Shown piece after piece: positions 54,118 to 63,677 of a stretch of DNA of 64,000 bases. Origin of the DNA: DASQZK01 sp963771005 (GTDB lineage Bacteria > Bacteroidota > Bacteroidia > Bacteroidales > GCA-2748055); NCBI GenBank assembly GCA_963771005.1, contig CAVYRO010000006.1, positions 1 through 64,000 of the forward strand, written 5' to 3'. A program made the position numbers and the translations under genes. The notes under the pieces are model-generated. The model was not told the DNA's origin. It ran no database searches and saw only the letters and a program-made list of their open reading frames with translations. Each line of letters begins with the position of its first letter. The first letter of the stretch is position 1.

Positions 54118-56796
54118 TCAGGGTCCCTGGAATAAAATTCTTCCGTCCGGATAAACCCAGACGGGGAGATCCTCTAATTCTGAGCTTTTATAGGTCCCGG
54201 TTATCCCGTTCAGATCCAGGTTATATTCTTTATCTTCCATGCCAATGATTCTCATCCCGATCCTGAAAGGTTCCGGATACGGATGCGGCAATCCGGCGAT
54301 CAATGATTTTACGGTCAATGTGACGGTATTTCCGTCCAACCTGTATTCTTCCACAGATACTCCGTCTATGCCTAACGCCATGTTATTTTTGAAATTGACG
54401 TATAATCCTCCCAGCAGGCGTAAAGCATGAGATGAGGCAGCCAGCCCCCCGACTTCACACCAGCTCGGACCGGACCGGAGAGGCGTTTGGGGAAATCCCT
54501 CATGATCGATATTTTCGGGACCCAGCCCAAGGGGGAAATTCGGATATTTGTATATATCATTTTGCACCAGTATGGGCAGATTAACAAGGGTGAGGGAAGA
54601 ACGGGCGGCAGCGACACCCCTTTCCACAAGATCCTGTCTTTCCGAAAGGAGGCCGGTCCTGATAAGTCCATCCGTGAACCGGTGACTCCGCTGGTCCAGC
54701 CATTCCGCATCACTATTTTGGGAAGAGAACCCGCCGAAGGGATATGCCGTAATTATATAATGCGGCGCCCATACAGCCTGGTAAAAGATCGAGTAATCCG
54801 CAGCTGCTTCAGCAGCCTTAAGATATTCCGTTTTATGAAGTACATCATAGAGTGAAGCGAAACCTTCAAGAGCCCAGGAAACGGACATATTATTGGCGGG
54901 ATACTGGCCGGTAAAAGGGTCATAAAAGCTCTCCGGTTTAACCGCGCATGAATAAAAGGTCTCAAAATCATACCATTTCTGATGAGGCATTACCTCGTCG
55001 ATCATAAATCCGGCCATTTTTTCGGCCGCGTCTGCATATTTTTTATCGTTGGTAGCCCGGTAGAGCTCGCTTAAAACCCAGATATGCGCTCCGCCGTCTG
55101 CATTCCAGCTAAGGCTTGGCAGAGGTTGCAGCGACTTGTCGAACCAACCGGGAACACAGCCGTCGGGCCGGATGTTCTTTACAAGGAAATCACCATATGA
55201 TCTTACAAAAGGAAGAATCTCCGGGATATCTTCGCAAAAACGGCGATAGTACAGCAGATAACCTGCCGTAACGCTAGCCGAAGCCGTTTGGTAAGCGCCC
55301 CCGTCACCATTCCAGTTCCAGTAGCAGGCAACACTGTCCGGATCATAATTTCTTAGGGGAGGTTCCCATAAACTCCCGATCCATTTTCCGGTTTCAATAT
55401 TGTAAAGCCCCGGGAAGAGTCCTTGTTGTTGAGGGGAGGAAAGAGTGAAATTAATGATCCTTCGGGCTTTATCGAGCAACGACGGGTTGTCCAGCTTTTT
55501 GCCCCAGTAGTATATACCTGTGGCATCACATACATTGTTCCACCAGGCTGTATTATAGATAAACTGATACCACTGGGGTGCACTCAGCCTCAACCCGCCC
55601 ATGGGTATCCCGTTCTTATCCCATTGCTGCCATGTTGCCAGGTCCGGGCGGTTATGCCTTTGAATAACTGTGGGGCCCTCTGCAATATCATAACCCTGGT
55701 AATCAAACGATGCCGGGTAACAAATTTTTGCATATTCATCAAATGGCATGGCCTGGGGCCGCGGTGAATGGAAATATTCAGTACCGTATTTTTTCCAGAG
55801 GTATGCAGAAATACGCTCATATCCCCTGTATTTTTCTTCGCCGGTCGTAAGGAAAAGATCGAAGCCGAATTTCAGCCTATCCTTGGATAATTCCCTGACC
55901 TGGGCTCCATTCTCATTTTCATGACGCCAGTATACATGCTGCTCAACCCAATAATCGATATAACCGAAGGAGATCAGGGGATTCTCAGTTATACCTGAAT
56001 TCAGACTTAAATCCATTGCCATGGGGAGGGAAGTTCCAGCCGTATCCCCGGGAACTCCGAAAATTTTAGGATGCTTCTGAGGTCTTGCATTTTTCGCATT
56101 GACCGCATTCTCATTCATACTGTTCAGATCGGGAACCAGTGCGACCATCCTTCCGTTTTTTTCAACAATTGTAGCAGGAGCAAAGAATTTACGATCTCCG
56201 ATAACATCATCTCTCTCCCTCTTTACCGATGGTGTGAATGTAAAATCCGGTTGTTTTCCGTTGGTAATTTCAAATGACGCCAGCAGGTATTCTATTTTAG
56301 GTGGTTTTCCGGGTAAGGTTGCCGTGATATCGAAATGAAAAAAATCCTGATCTCTCTGAAGAGATACAACCTGCTCAATCATGCGCCCCCTGATGTTTCC
56401 CGAAAGCTGCACGGATATTTTCCCCGGTTTATTTTCAAGTACAGCCATCGAATTCAATCCCTCCTGTGTCATAAGCCGGAAACTGTCGGAGTATATTTTC
56501 CCGGTATCATATAGGGGATCAACATCCCGATCAGTTGTCCCCGGCCTTCCCGGAGGTTTTGCCATAAGTACCCATTTTTCCCCTTCGGCAGCGTAATAGG
56601 ACTGGGTGACCATCTGATCGCTTAACCGGAAGATTCCTTTAACCAGCCCGTTATCGAATTCCAGAACGGAATCGCCCTGGTGAAAGGTTAGTTCACCCTT
56701 ATTCATCTCCGGACCATTGCAACCAAAGAAAACCGGAACTATGAAGAGTATTGGGAGGAAACCTTTAATGAGTTTGTAATTTATCATTGAATGCAT
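54118..56796 (-). CDS. six-hairpin (alpha/alpha) glycosidase-like lipoprotein, family not assigned
   Basis: An 892-residue lipoprotein: KGFLPILFIVPVFFGC with lipobox FFGC. After a beta-sandwich N-terminal domain (about 30-310), residues about 320-760 form an alpha/alpha barrel of the six-hairpin kind (CDATGIYYWGKKLDNPSLLD, NADGGAHIWVLSELYRATND, YPANNMSVSWALEGFASLYD, QVHVYWRHENENGAQV), with a C-terminal beta domain. Folds of this kind occur in GH families with varied chemistry, including polysaccharide lyases and uronate hydrolases. No family signature is clear to me. The conserved Asp/Glu-rich stretches (HNRPDLATWQQWD, WDFEP-like WLDQRSHRF) may hold the active site. It lies in the operon with 20-base gaps on both sides. 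Confidence 0.75.
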   Translation of the reverse strand: MHSMINYKLIKGFLPILFIVPVFFGCNGPEMNKGELTFHQGDSVLEFDNGLVKGIFRLSDQMVTQSYYAAEGEKWVLMAKPPGRPGTTDRDVDPLYDTGKIYSDSFRLMTQEGLNSMAVLENKPGKISVQLSGNIRGRMIEQVVSLQRDQDFFHFDITATLPGKPPKIEYLLASFEITNGKQPDFTFTPSVKRERDDVIGDRKFFAPATIVEKNGRMVALVPDLNSMNENAVNAKNARPQKHPKIFGVPGDTAGTSLPMAMDLSLNSGITENPLISFGYIDYWVEQHVYWRHENENGAQVRELSKDRLKFGFDLFLTTGEEKYRGYERISAYLWKKYGTEYFHSPRPQAMPFDEYAKICYPASFDYQGYDIAEGPTVIQRHNRPDLATWQQWDKNGIPMGGLRLSAPQWYQFIYNTAWWNNVCDATGIYYWGKKLDNPSLLDKARRIINFTLSSPQQQGLFPGLYNIETGKWIGSLWEPPLRNYDPDSVACYWNWNGDGGAYQTASASVTAGYLLYYRRFCEDIPEILPFVRSYGDFLVKNIRPDGCVPGWFDKSLQPLPSLSWNADGGAHIWVLSELYRATNDKKYADAAEKMAGFMIDEVMPHQKWYDFETFYSCAVKPESFYDPFTGQYPANNMSVSWALEGFASLYDVLHKTEYLKAAEAAADYSIFYQAVWAPHYIITAYPFGGFSSQNSDAEWLDQRSHRFTDGLIRTGLLSERQDLVERGVAAARSSLTLVNLPILVQNDIYKYPNFPLGLGPENIDHEGFPQTPLRSGPSWCEVGGLAASSHALRLLGGLYVNFKNNMALGIDGVSVEEYRLDGNTVTLTVKSLIAGLPHPYPEPFRIGMRIIGMEDKEYNLDLNGITGTYKSSELEDLPVWVYPDGRILFQGP

Positions 56797-56816
56797 AAGT
56801 GTAATCTTATTACCTC

Positions 56817-58034
56817 TTAATTCAAATTAGTGACAATTTCGCCAAGATCCAAACCGTCTTCAGGAATGAACTGCCTCCAGTACCTTACAGTCTCCTCCAG
56901 TTCTTTATGGATATGATAATTGATACTGCCTGTGGATGCAAATACTTCAATTGTCATATAGATCCTGGTTACCATCGGGATCTCCGGTGTGGAATTCCTG
57001 TCGTAGGATTTTTTCAGGGACTCCAGAACCTGTTTTCCTTCGATAATTCCAAATTTATTGTACTTCTGCGTGAATGGCAGATGTTGCGAAAAAGTCCCGT
57101 CCGTTTGTTGCAGATGGATAATGGGAGAGTAGCAGCCCAGCTCTTCAAGCCATGTATAGGGCGAGCCATCATCAGGTTCTGCAAACAAATGCGGAAATTT
57201 TTCATTCATTTTGAGGATAAGATCTGCCACCACCGGGTACCTGTCCGGAAAAAGGCTGACGGAGCTTTCAAACAAATGGTAGGCATCGGCAGGTCCAAGC
57301 CAGGGGATAATGGTTTTGTTGTTTTTACTATGGTCCTCGAGGGATCGGATGATATCCTCTTTCACCGGCATGAGAAAATTTCCCTGACCCGATTGATGTC
57401 CCGTATCAATGGTGGTATAGAGGGGTACGGACGATTCCTGATAGACACGGCTGAGCAAATCTCTAGTCCCTTTTATCGTCCAGGGTATCTGGTGAGGGGA
57501 ATACATTTGCTCAATTCCCAGAGGTTTACAACCTGCCGATTGAGAAAAAAGAGCTGCTTCAGCCAGATCAGAGATCAGCCTGTTTCGGTATTCTTTATAT
57601 AAAGCGGGATCCTGCAGCACACGATCTGCAAATGCATGACAATAAAAACCAAGACCTGCCCCCAGATCGGCAGCAGTAACGATCATGGGCTTTATCCATT
57701 CATTCATTATCCTCTCTCTTACATAGGGGTCTGTATGAGCAAGCCCCAGTGTTGAATAGGTTCCATGGCCTGAGTAGAGATTACAAATTGAGACGCCTGT
57801 TTTTTCCGAGGAAGATTTCACCTTGTCAGCCCATCGCACCAGATAATCCCTTCCCATATACAGGGGATCACATTCTGTATCAGCACTCGCTTCCACATAT
57901 CCAATACCCAGTGATTTGCATATCTCTAACCACTCATCCGGTTCGGTAAATCTCTTCGAAGCGAAACAATTATCGATTGCCAGACAAATTTCCGGGTATT
58001 CAAAAGGAGGTAAAGGCTGATTTTTCTTTCCCAT
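56817..58034 (-). CDS. sugar isomerase/epimerase-like TIM barrel protein
   Basis: A 405-residue cytoplasmic (no signal) AP-endonuclease-2-type TIM barrel, as in xylose isomerase-like and erythrulose-phosphate isomerase proteins. Strand and metal-site segments: CLAIDNCFASKRF, IGYVEASADTECD, ICNLYSGHGTY, GLGFYCHAFADRV, PLGIEQMYSPHQIP (Glu ligand near 175), YTTIDTGHQSGQG (Asp and His near 205), SPIIHLQQTDGTF and RIYMTIEVF (Glu near 370). It would isomerise or epimerise the sugar brought in by the PUL. The exact sugar is not predictable. The gene is 61 bases from the DUF6786 gene and 20 from the alpha/alpha-barrel lipoprotein gene. Confidence 0.8.
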   Translation of the reverse strand: MGKKNQPLPPFEYPEICLAIDNCFASKRFTEPDEWLEICKSLGIGYVEASADTECDPLYMGRDYLVRWADKVKSSSEKTGVSICNLYSGHGTYSTLGLAHTDPYVRERIMNEWIKPMIVTAADLGAGLGFYCHAFADRVLQDPALYKEYRNRLISDLAEAALFSQSAGCKPLGIEQMYSPHQIPWTIKGTRDLLSRVYQESSVPLYTTIDTGHQSGQGNFLMPVKEDIIRSLEDHSKNNKTIIPWLGPADAYHLFESSVSLFPDRYPVVADLILKMNEKFPHLFAEPDDGSPYTWLEELGCYSPIIHLQQTDGTFSQHLPFTQKYNKFGIIEGKQVLESLKKSYDRNSTPEIPMVTRIYMTIEVFASTGSINYHIHKELEETVRYWRQFIPEDGLDLGEIVTNLN

Positions 58035-58095
58035 ATCTACTGACGTTACTTAACGAATCGTTTCAGGCAACCGGAAAGGATGCCCGGTCATTTTC

Positions 58096-59340
58096 TCAAA
58101 AGGCTGCATAAACTTCTGCCAGGGAAACTCCGAAAATCCGCTGCACTATTTCATCCAGCTTTGTTTTATCTCCTGTCAAATGAATCGTGCAATGAGTGTG
58201 GGTAAGGATGGATCCGGGATCGAGTCCTGATGGCGGAGATATACTACCAAGTTCGTAATAGGCTCCGCCCGGACTTCCGTCTTCATGGGGTCCGTCATTG
58301 TATGCATTTAATACGGCTCCCCGCAAAGGTTCTGAGTGGGATCCTTGCACCCGGTTTACTTCATTCATTTGCCCTGAACCCGGTGATAACGATATGATCG
58401 TCAATAAATTCTCATCTTCATCATATGAACCGATAAAGGACTTTGCATTTTCAGGGCTGATGCTTATTTTTCCCCGTTCCTTACCGTCGGCCAGAAAAAA
58501 TAGTACACTGTCTTCAAGTTTCAGCCTTGTCCCTGGAATTTTCCCATACGACGTATCATTTATCTCCGGATCAACCGGCCGGTCACTTTCCCGTTTTAAC
58601 GGAATGATGATCGTGGTAGCCGGAGAGCAACGGAACTTGCCCAGGATGCCTATTGAAACGATCCCGTTTTTTTCACTCCACGAGGTCTCTCCTTTGTTTG
58701 TAACCGAATTTCTACTTTCAAAGCCTACGCATCCAAGGTTGCCGACGGTAACACCCAGAATTCCCGAAATCTGCTGATGGTTCAACAGCCTGATCTCCCG
58801 GTCAATTCTGATAGTAAGAACATATCCGGATTGATTTTCAAGTTGCATCTCTTTTTTAAACCAAACCCGGTTTCCGTCCATTTCAACCAATTCAAATTTT
58901 TCAGCGTTCGATCCTGGGGAAGCCAGCGTTTTCCAGGCAGGAACCTTCATTCCCGCTTTGAATTTCAGCGAATAACTTTCCCCTTCCGGGCCCAGGCTGA
59001 GCCTGTCTTCACCACCGAAATTCTCAAAATTTTTCCCGGAGATTACGGAGCGGATCAGTTCATGATCTATCCAACCTATACCCGGTCCTTCTACACCGGA
59101 TAGCGTGCTGGTCATTACCCGCCCGCCCAGGTCAGGGCAGATGGCTATGCCTGACCGGTTGTCTTCGCCTGACAAAATGATGACATCACAGACGGATTTT
59201 AGATCCTGTGTTTCATTTTCAAAATTTTTTATCACAATTTCCCCGTCCATGGTCAGATTGTGTCTTTTAATTTTCACCCCATTGTCACAACTTCCCAGGA
59301 TCATCAAAAAAGTCAACCATTGAGAAAAAAATCTCATCAC
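58096..59340 (-). CDS. DUF6786 lipoprotein, galactose-mutarotase-like
   Basis: A 414-residue lipoprotein with signal MMRFFSQWLTFLMILGSC (lipobox LGSC). It has the DUF6786 order: ICPDLGGRVMTSTLSGVEGPGIGWIDHELI, FENFGGEDRLSLGPEG, a middle beta region, and C-terminal NAYNDGPHEDGSPGGAYYELGSISPP with THTHCTIHLTGDKTKL. The fold is the mutarotase/beta-sandwich kind, suggesting that it binds a sugar. The family has no firm function. 229 bases separate it from the GH94-like gene upstream, where I see no gene. Confidence 0.83.
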   Translation of the reverse strand: MMRFFSQWLTFLMILGSCDNGVKIKRHNLTMDGEIVIKNFENETQDLKSVCDVIILSGEDNRSGIAICPDLGGRVMTSTLSGVEGPGIGWIDHELIRSVISGKNFENFGGEDRLSLGPEGESYSLKFKAGMKVPAWKTLASPGSNAEKFELVEMDGNRVWFKKEMQLENQSGYVLTIRIDREIRLLNHQQISGILGVTVGNLGCVGFESRNSVTNKGETSWSEKNGIVSIGILGKFRCSPATTIIIPLKRESDRPVDPEINDTSYGKIPGTRLKLEDSVLFFLADGKERGKISISPENAKSFIGSYDEDENLLTIISLSPGSGQMNEVNRVQGSHSEPLRGAVLNAYNDGPHEDGSPGGAYYELGSISPPSGLDPGSILTHTHCTIHLTGDKTKLDEIVQRIFGVSLAEVYAAF

Positions 59341-59569
59341 GAACAGGAGATTATTGATTTTTCAAGTACTTCAGGTAAAAAAGAAATTCCGGGACTAACA
59401 AAAAAGAATCTTGATCATTGCCGAATATTACTAACTGGAACTTTTCAAAAAATCGACTCACCTATTTAAAACCTAAAAGACACTTTCTATGAAAAAACCA
59501 TTCAGCATAATAAAATTCGATTTTATCAGGATCCCGGAATTTCAGCTTCATTATTTATTTTTTAAAATT

Positions 59570-62080
59570 TTACAGCGCCGGACCTGCTTCCACAATAACT
59601 TTATGTGAAGCTCCATCCATTACAGGAATAATTAAATTTCCTTCTATGGCCTTGCCATCCAATTGAATCTTAACTGCCCCTCTGGCCAGCTTGTTATTTT
59701 TTGTTACAATAACGGTGTAATGATCTCCCCTGAAAGGTCTTTCAACCGAATACCGGTCCCAGTTATCCGGCATACGGGGATCAATGACAAGCCCGTTAAA
59801 TTCGGGCCTTATCCCCAGAAGATAATAATTATATGCAACCCACATCCAGGAAGTTGCCTCACCAAGGCACCATTGAAATTCTCCCTTTCCGGCAAGCCGG
59901 TGCTCAGGGCCAACATAATTCTCAGGGTACACATAAGGCTCACACTGATAGACCTCAATATTCCTGATTTGATTGGCCAGTGAGGCTTTGGTGTACATTT
60001 CCCATGCAAGCTTGCTTTTACCTGCCATACAGGCAGAGATCACGGCCCAGCCGGCAGGGCGCATATAGATATTCCCGTTTCTGAACCCGGGAGCATAGAT
60101 CGATTGTGTTCCGATATAACTCTTATACTCACTGTAGGAAGGATAGAAAACCATAGGCCCAAAATCACTGATCATCATCGACCCGACGGAATTTAATGCC
60201 TTTTCAGCCCTTTCGGGTGTGGCTACCCCGCTGATTATACTCCATGACTGGGCGTTCAGGTAGATTTTCCCCTCCTCGTCTTCATTGGTCCCGACCGGAA
60301 TGCGTTTTCCGTCCCGGTCGGAAAAGGCACGGATATACCAGTTACCGTTCCAGGACGTTTTGTTGATCGCATTCTTCATAATTTCATATTCCCCTTCCCA
60401 TTTCGTTTGTAATTCATTTTTACCCGCCAGCCGTGCTATATTTGCAAATTCCTTTAAATAATAGCATAATTCCATGCCGAACATCACACTTTCGGCTTCC
60501 CCATACTCGCTGATCTTTGTAAACTCATCCATCCAGTCCCCTACATTTTCAGGGATACGGGGCAGACCATTGACCGACAGTCCGGATAAACTGATGATGA
60601 ACGCCCTGTCTATATGATCCCAGATTGTCCCGCTGGTTCCTTCGTAATAATCTACCTTCCGGTCCAGGAAAGCAGGATCCCCGTACTCCTTTAAATACAC
60701 GAGGAGAGAAGTCATGTAACCCCAGACCGAATGATGATGCGGAACATTAAAATGATTTGCCGGAAAAGGCGGCCTTGATTCCATTTGCAGATCTTCATAT
60801 TTCATGGCAGGAAGATGCACCACCAGGCTCGTCTTTGAGAGGTCACTGGTCTGGGTGCTCAACATGTACAGGATCTCTTTCTCCAGGAAGGATTTATTAA
60901 AGGGAAGCATAACCTGTTCAGGCATCGTGCTGACATCCCCGCCCTCCAGGCTGTATGCCCAGGTTCCCGTACCCACGACATCGGGATCATTCTGGCTTTT
61001 TTTCATGATCTGGTTCCAATGGTATTTTGTCCAGATATTATTGAGCATATCATTGGAAGAATCCGGCGTGAAGGAATTGATATTGTCGTTAATAAGATCA
61101 TCATAATAGCTCGTCAGGCGGCTGAATTCCTTTTTTACGGTTGACAGATCTGAATACTTATCAACTATTTGAGCGGCGGCATCCCTGGAGCGATCCATGC
61201 CCAGTATGACTGCAAATTCCGTTTCCCCGCCCGGTGCAAGAGTTCTTTTGTTTTGGAGAACACCCCAGGGAAAATCATCCTCACTCCAGAATTCGGTATT
61301 TGAAAGCCGGCCCTCAAGAACCTCCCGGGGTTCAGCAAAATTCTGCATAGGTCCTAAAAATTTCCTCCTTATGGTTTCAAAGGATTCGACAGGAATACTG
61401 GCACTGAAAAAACCGGTATATGGCCATGGCCTGCAATCGCCTGTATTTAACCAATTTGGCTGTGTTGCCCAAATTGTATTTTCCGAAAATGTTGTTTTTT
61501 TATAGAGGTTGTGCTGGCTTCCTGCCCGCCCGTCACCACGATATAAAATGTATTTGTTACGGTCTCCCAGGTTCCATTCAACCTGGCTGAAAATATTCAG
61601 GTTCACGGATGACGAGCTGAGATTTTTCAGGTGAACGAGCATCAGGACTACATTATCATCCGAAGGAATGAAATATGTAACTTCCGAATTCACTCCATCC
61701 TTGACGCAGATCAAGCGGGAATAACCCATGCCAACCTCGCATTCCCAGGATTCTTCCCCTTCCGGATTGTTGATCCAGGTGATCCCGTCACTCCCATCCC
61801 GGGTGATATAGAAATTCCCGGATACATTCTGCGGATTGACAAGGGTATTTATTGCAGGATCGGACATATACACTTCAATGCCACCTTTCTCGGTTACCCA
61901 CGCCGTAAGATATCCATTCGTCAGCCTGTTAAACCAGGGTGTGGGAAGATGCCTGTTATAGATATGACACACTCTTCCATCCGGCGAAAATTCAAACCAG
62001 GGCTTGTCATCTGCTCTTAATGAAGCAGAAAAACAATATGAAATCATTAATAATAGTGTAATATGCCTTATGTATTTCAT
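59570..62080 (-). CDS. secreted GH94-like enzyme (cellobiose-phosphorylase fold)
   Basis: An 836-residue exported protein: signal MKYIRHITLLLMISYCFSAS. The GH94 layout is clear: an N-terminal beta domain (YLTAWVTEKGGIEVYMSDPA, WVNLGDR-type segment WNLGDRNKYIL) and an alpha/alpha barrel from about 370. The catalytic-Asp motif is GDWMDE near 515 (GH94: GDWND). The C-terminal signature YVYPENYVGPEHRLAGKGEF, QWCLGEATSWMWVAYNYYLL and GIRPEFNGLVIDPRMPDNWD follows. The phosphate loop of GH94 (S-W-L-T-G-T-A) reads W-C-L-G-E-A here, so the Thr-Gly pair that holds phosphate is changed. With a signal peptide, that suggests hydrolase rather than phosphorylase activity. Lies downstream of SusD (after a hairpin), in the PUL. 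Confidence 0.78.
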   Translation of the reverse strand: MKYIRHITLLLMISYCFSASLRADDKPWFEFSPDGRVCHIYNRHLPTPWFNRLTNGYLTAWVTEKGGIEVYMSDPAINTLVNPQNVSGNFYITRDGSDGITWINNPEGEESWECEVGMGYSRLICVKDGVNSEVTYFIPSDDNVVLMLVHLKNLSSSSVNLNIFSQVEWNLGDRNKYILYRGDGRAGSQHNLYKKTTFSENTIWATQPNWLNTGDCRPWPYTGFFSASIPVESFETIRRKFLGPMQNFAEPREVLEGRLSNTEFWSEDDFPWGVLQNKRTLAPGGETEFAVILGMDRSRDAAAQIVDKYSDLSTVKKEFSRLTSYYDDLINDNINSFTPDSSNDMLNNIWTKYHWNQIMKKSQNDPDVVGTGTWAYSLEGGDVSTMPEQVMLPFNKSFLEKEILYMLSTQTSDLSKTSLVVHLPAMKYEDLQMESRPPFPANHFNVPHHHSVWGYMTSLLVYLKEYGDPAFLDRKVDYYEGTSGTIWDHIDRAFIISLSGLSVNGLPRIPENVGDWMDEFTKISEYGEAESVMFGMELCYYLKEFANIARLAGKNELQTKWEGEYEIMKNAINKTSWNGNWYIRAFSDRDGKRIPVGTNEDEEGKIYLNAQSWSIISGVATPERAEKALNSVGSMMISDFGPMVFYPSYSEYKSYIGTQSIYAPGFRNGNIYMRPAGWAVISACMAGKSKLAWEMYTKASLANQIRNIEVYQCEPYVYPENYVGPEHRLAGKGEFQWCLGEATSWMWVAYNYYLLGIRPEFNGLVIDPRMPDNWDRYSVERPFRGDHYTVIVTKNNKLARGAVKIQLDGKAIEGNLIIPVMDGASHKVIVEAGPAL

Positions 62081-62227
62081 CCTGATGTTATTTATTTAAA
62101 CTTCTCAACTCTTAAAATAAAATGCTGATAAATTTCCGGTGATAACGGATGTATAGATCACTCCTGTTCCCCGGACCCGCTTTTAATTCTTACCTTTTAA
62201 ACGAGCTTAAAAAGTAGTATACTGAAT

Positions 62228-62259
62228 AACCGGCACCGGGAAAAATTCCGGCGCCGGTT
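62228..62259 (-). terminator. strong hairpin between SusD and the GH94-like gene
   Basis: AACCGGCACCGG, loop, CCGGCGCCGGTT: a 12-bp stem with one G-U pair, beginning 11 bases after the SusD stop. On the minus strand no T-run follows, so it may be a processing or partial-termination structure. Such hairpins behind susD are known to lower expression of downstream PUL genes relative to susC/D. The rest of 62081-62227 has no gene. Confidence 0.6.
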
Positions 62260-62269
62260 TTATTTTCCG

Positions 62270-63664
62270 TTAATTGGAATACCCGGGATTTTGCTCCAGG
62301 TTTGGATTATTCAGGATAGCAAAATTAGGGATCGGGAAAAGCAGGTCCTGTTCGTCAATTACGATTTGCCCGCCCTTTTCCTTCGCAAAGAAGTTATTCA
62401 TAACCTGAATCGCTACTCCAAATCTCAGGAGATCGTGCCAGCGTTTGTTCTCAAATGCCAGTTCGACCCGCCTTTCATGCAGGAGTTTCTCACTAAATGT
62501 TCCGGGGGTGGAAGCGTCAACCGGAGGAAGATCGACCCTGTCTCTCACCTGGTTGATCAAATCATATGATTCCTGTGTTTCGCCCAGGGCCTCCGCTAAC
62601 ATTAGCAGTACGTCCGAATATCTCATCAGAGGGATGTTATTATCTGCATCAGCAATAGGATTGGCATTTGCATCCCGGTATTTCGTACAATAAAAGAGGT
62701 CGAGCTTATCTTTGGCCATCGTATAATCGCGCCGGGGATCATTCGCTTCAAAAGCATCATAAAGATCCTGGGTACCTTTATTATAGCCTAATCCCGGGTT
62801 CACATCAATTTCCATGGAATGGAACATATAAATGTAAGGGCATGCGTCTGTAGAAGATTTGAACTGCAGTTCGAAAACCACTTCCTTATTATTGCCATTT
62901 TCAGCGTCAAAAACATCGGCATAATTGGGCAAAAGCTCATAACCATAGGTTAATACGTCTCGCAGCCGGGTCACTGCATCGCTTTTATTTCCCCTGGTAA
63001 GATAAACTTCAGCGAGATAAGATTTTGCAGCCCCCTTGGTTGCCCTCCCGACATCCTCTGAATTGTCGTAGGAAATGGGAAGGGTATTTTCTGCAAATTG
63101 CAGGTCTTCAATGATTTGGGCATAAACTTCATCGACTGAATTCCTGGAAACATTTACCGAACCGCGGTCGAGTGATTTGGGGGTTTCGGTTATGAGAGGA
63201 ACCCCTCCGTAATTTCTGACAAGTTCAAAATAGGTAATCGCTCTGAGAAATTTTACCTCTGCTATATACCTGTTTTTCAAATCATCAGGCATATCCACTC
63301 CGTCTGCCTTCTCCATGGCTATATTACACATGTAAATTGCCTTGTAACATTTATCCCAGGACCACATGTACCATTCTTTCCCGGTATCCCTGGTGAAATT
63401 ATCAGCTTCATCCACAACCCCTGGAGTACCCGTATTATCAGATCTCCACTCATCAAGAATATGCTGGCTGCAGAAATCATTGGAAAAAATCCTTTTATGA
63501 AAATTATATGCAGCGATTACAGCATTATTTATATCCTCTGGCGTTTTATAAAAATCTTCAACGTTCGCCTGTGAAACCGGAGTCAGGTTTAAAAAATCTT
63601 CACAGCTCGTTAAAAATCCCACTAAAAGGCCAGTCAGGGTTAGTATTATAATATATCTTTTCAT
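62270..63664 (-). CDS. SusD/RagB family glycan-binding lipoprotein
   Basis: A 464-residue outer-membrane lipoprotein that caps the SusC porin and binds the glycan. Signal MKRYIIILTLTGLLVGFLTSC with lipobox LTSC. Family marks: EDFLNLTPVSQANVEDFYKTPEDI at the start, AEVKFLRAITYFELVRNYGGVPL near 165 (TPR-like), GAAKSYLAEVYL, MRYSDVLLMLAEAL near 360, HERRVELAFENKRWHDLLRFG near 425, and DLLFPIP. The frame reaches back to 63691 over the end of SusC, but the ATG at 63664 begins the signal peptide. The 13-base gap to SusC is normal for the pair. Confidence 0.95.
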   Translation of the reverse strand: MKRYIIILTLTGLLVGFLTSCEDFLNLTPVSQANVEDFYKTPEDINNAVIAAYNFHKRIFSNDFCSQHILDEWRSDNTGTPGVVDEADNFTRDTGKEWYMWSWDKCYKAIYMCNIAMEKADGVDMPDDLKNRYIAEVKFLRAITYFELVRNYGGVPLITETPKSLDRGSVNVSRNSVDEVYAQIIEDLQFAENTLPISYDNSEDVGRATKGAAKSYLAEVYLTRGNKSDAVTRLRDVLTYGYELLPNYADVFDAENGNNKEVVFELQFKSSTDACPYIYMFHSMEIDVNPGLGYNKGTQDLYDAFEANDPRRDYTMAKDKLDLFYCTKYRDANANPIADADNNIPLMRYSDVLLMLAEALGETQESYDLINQVRDRVDLPPVDASTPGTFSEKLLHERRVELAFENKRWHDLLRFGVAIQVMNNFFAKEKGGQIVIDEQDLLFPIPNFAILNNPNLEQNPGYSN

Positions 63665-63677
63665 ATCAGTTAAGTTT

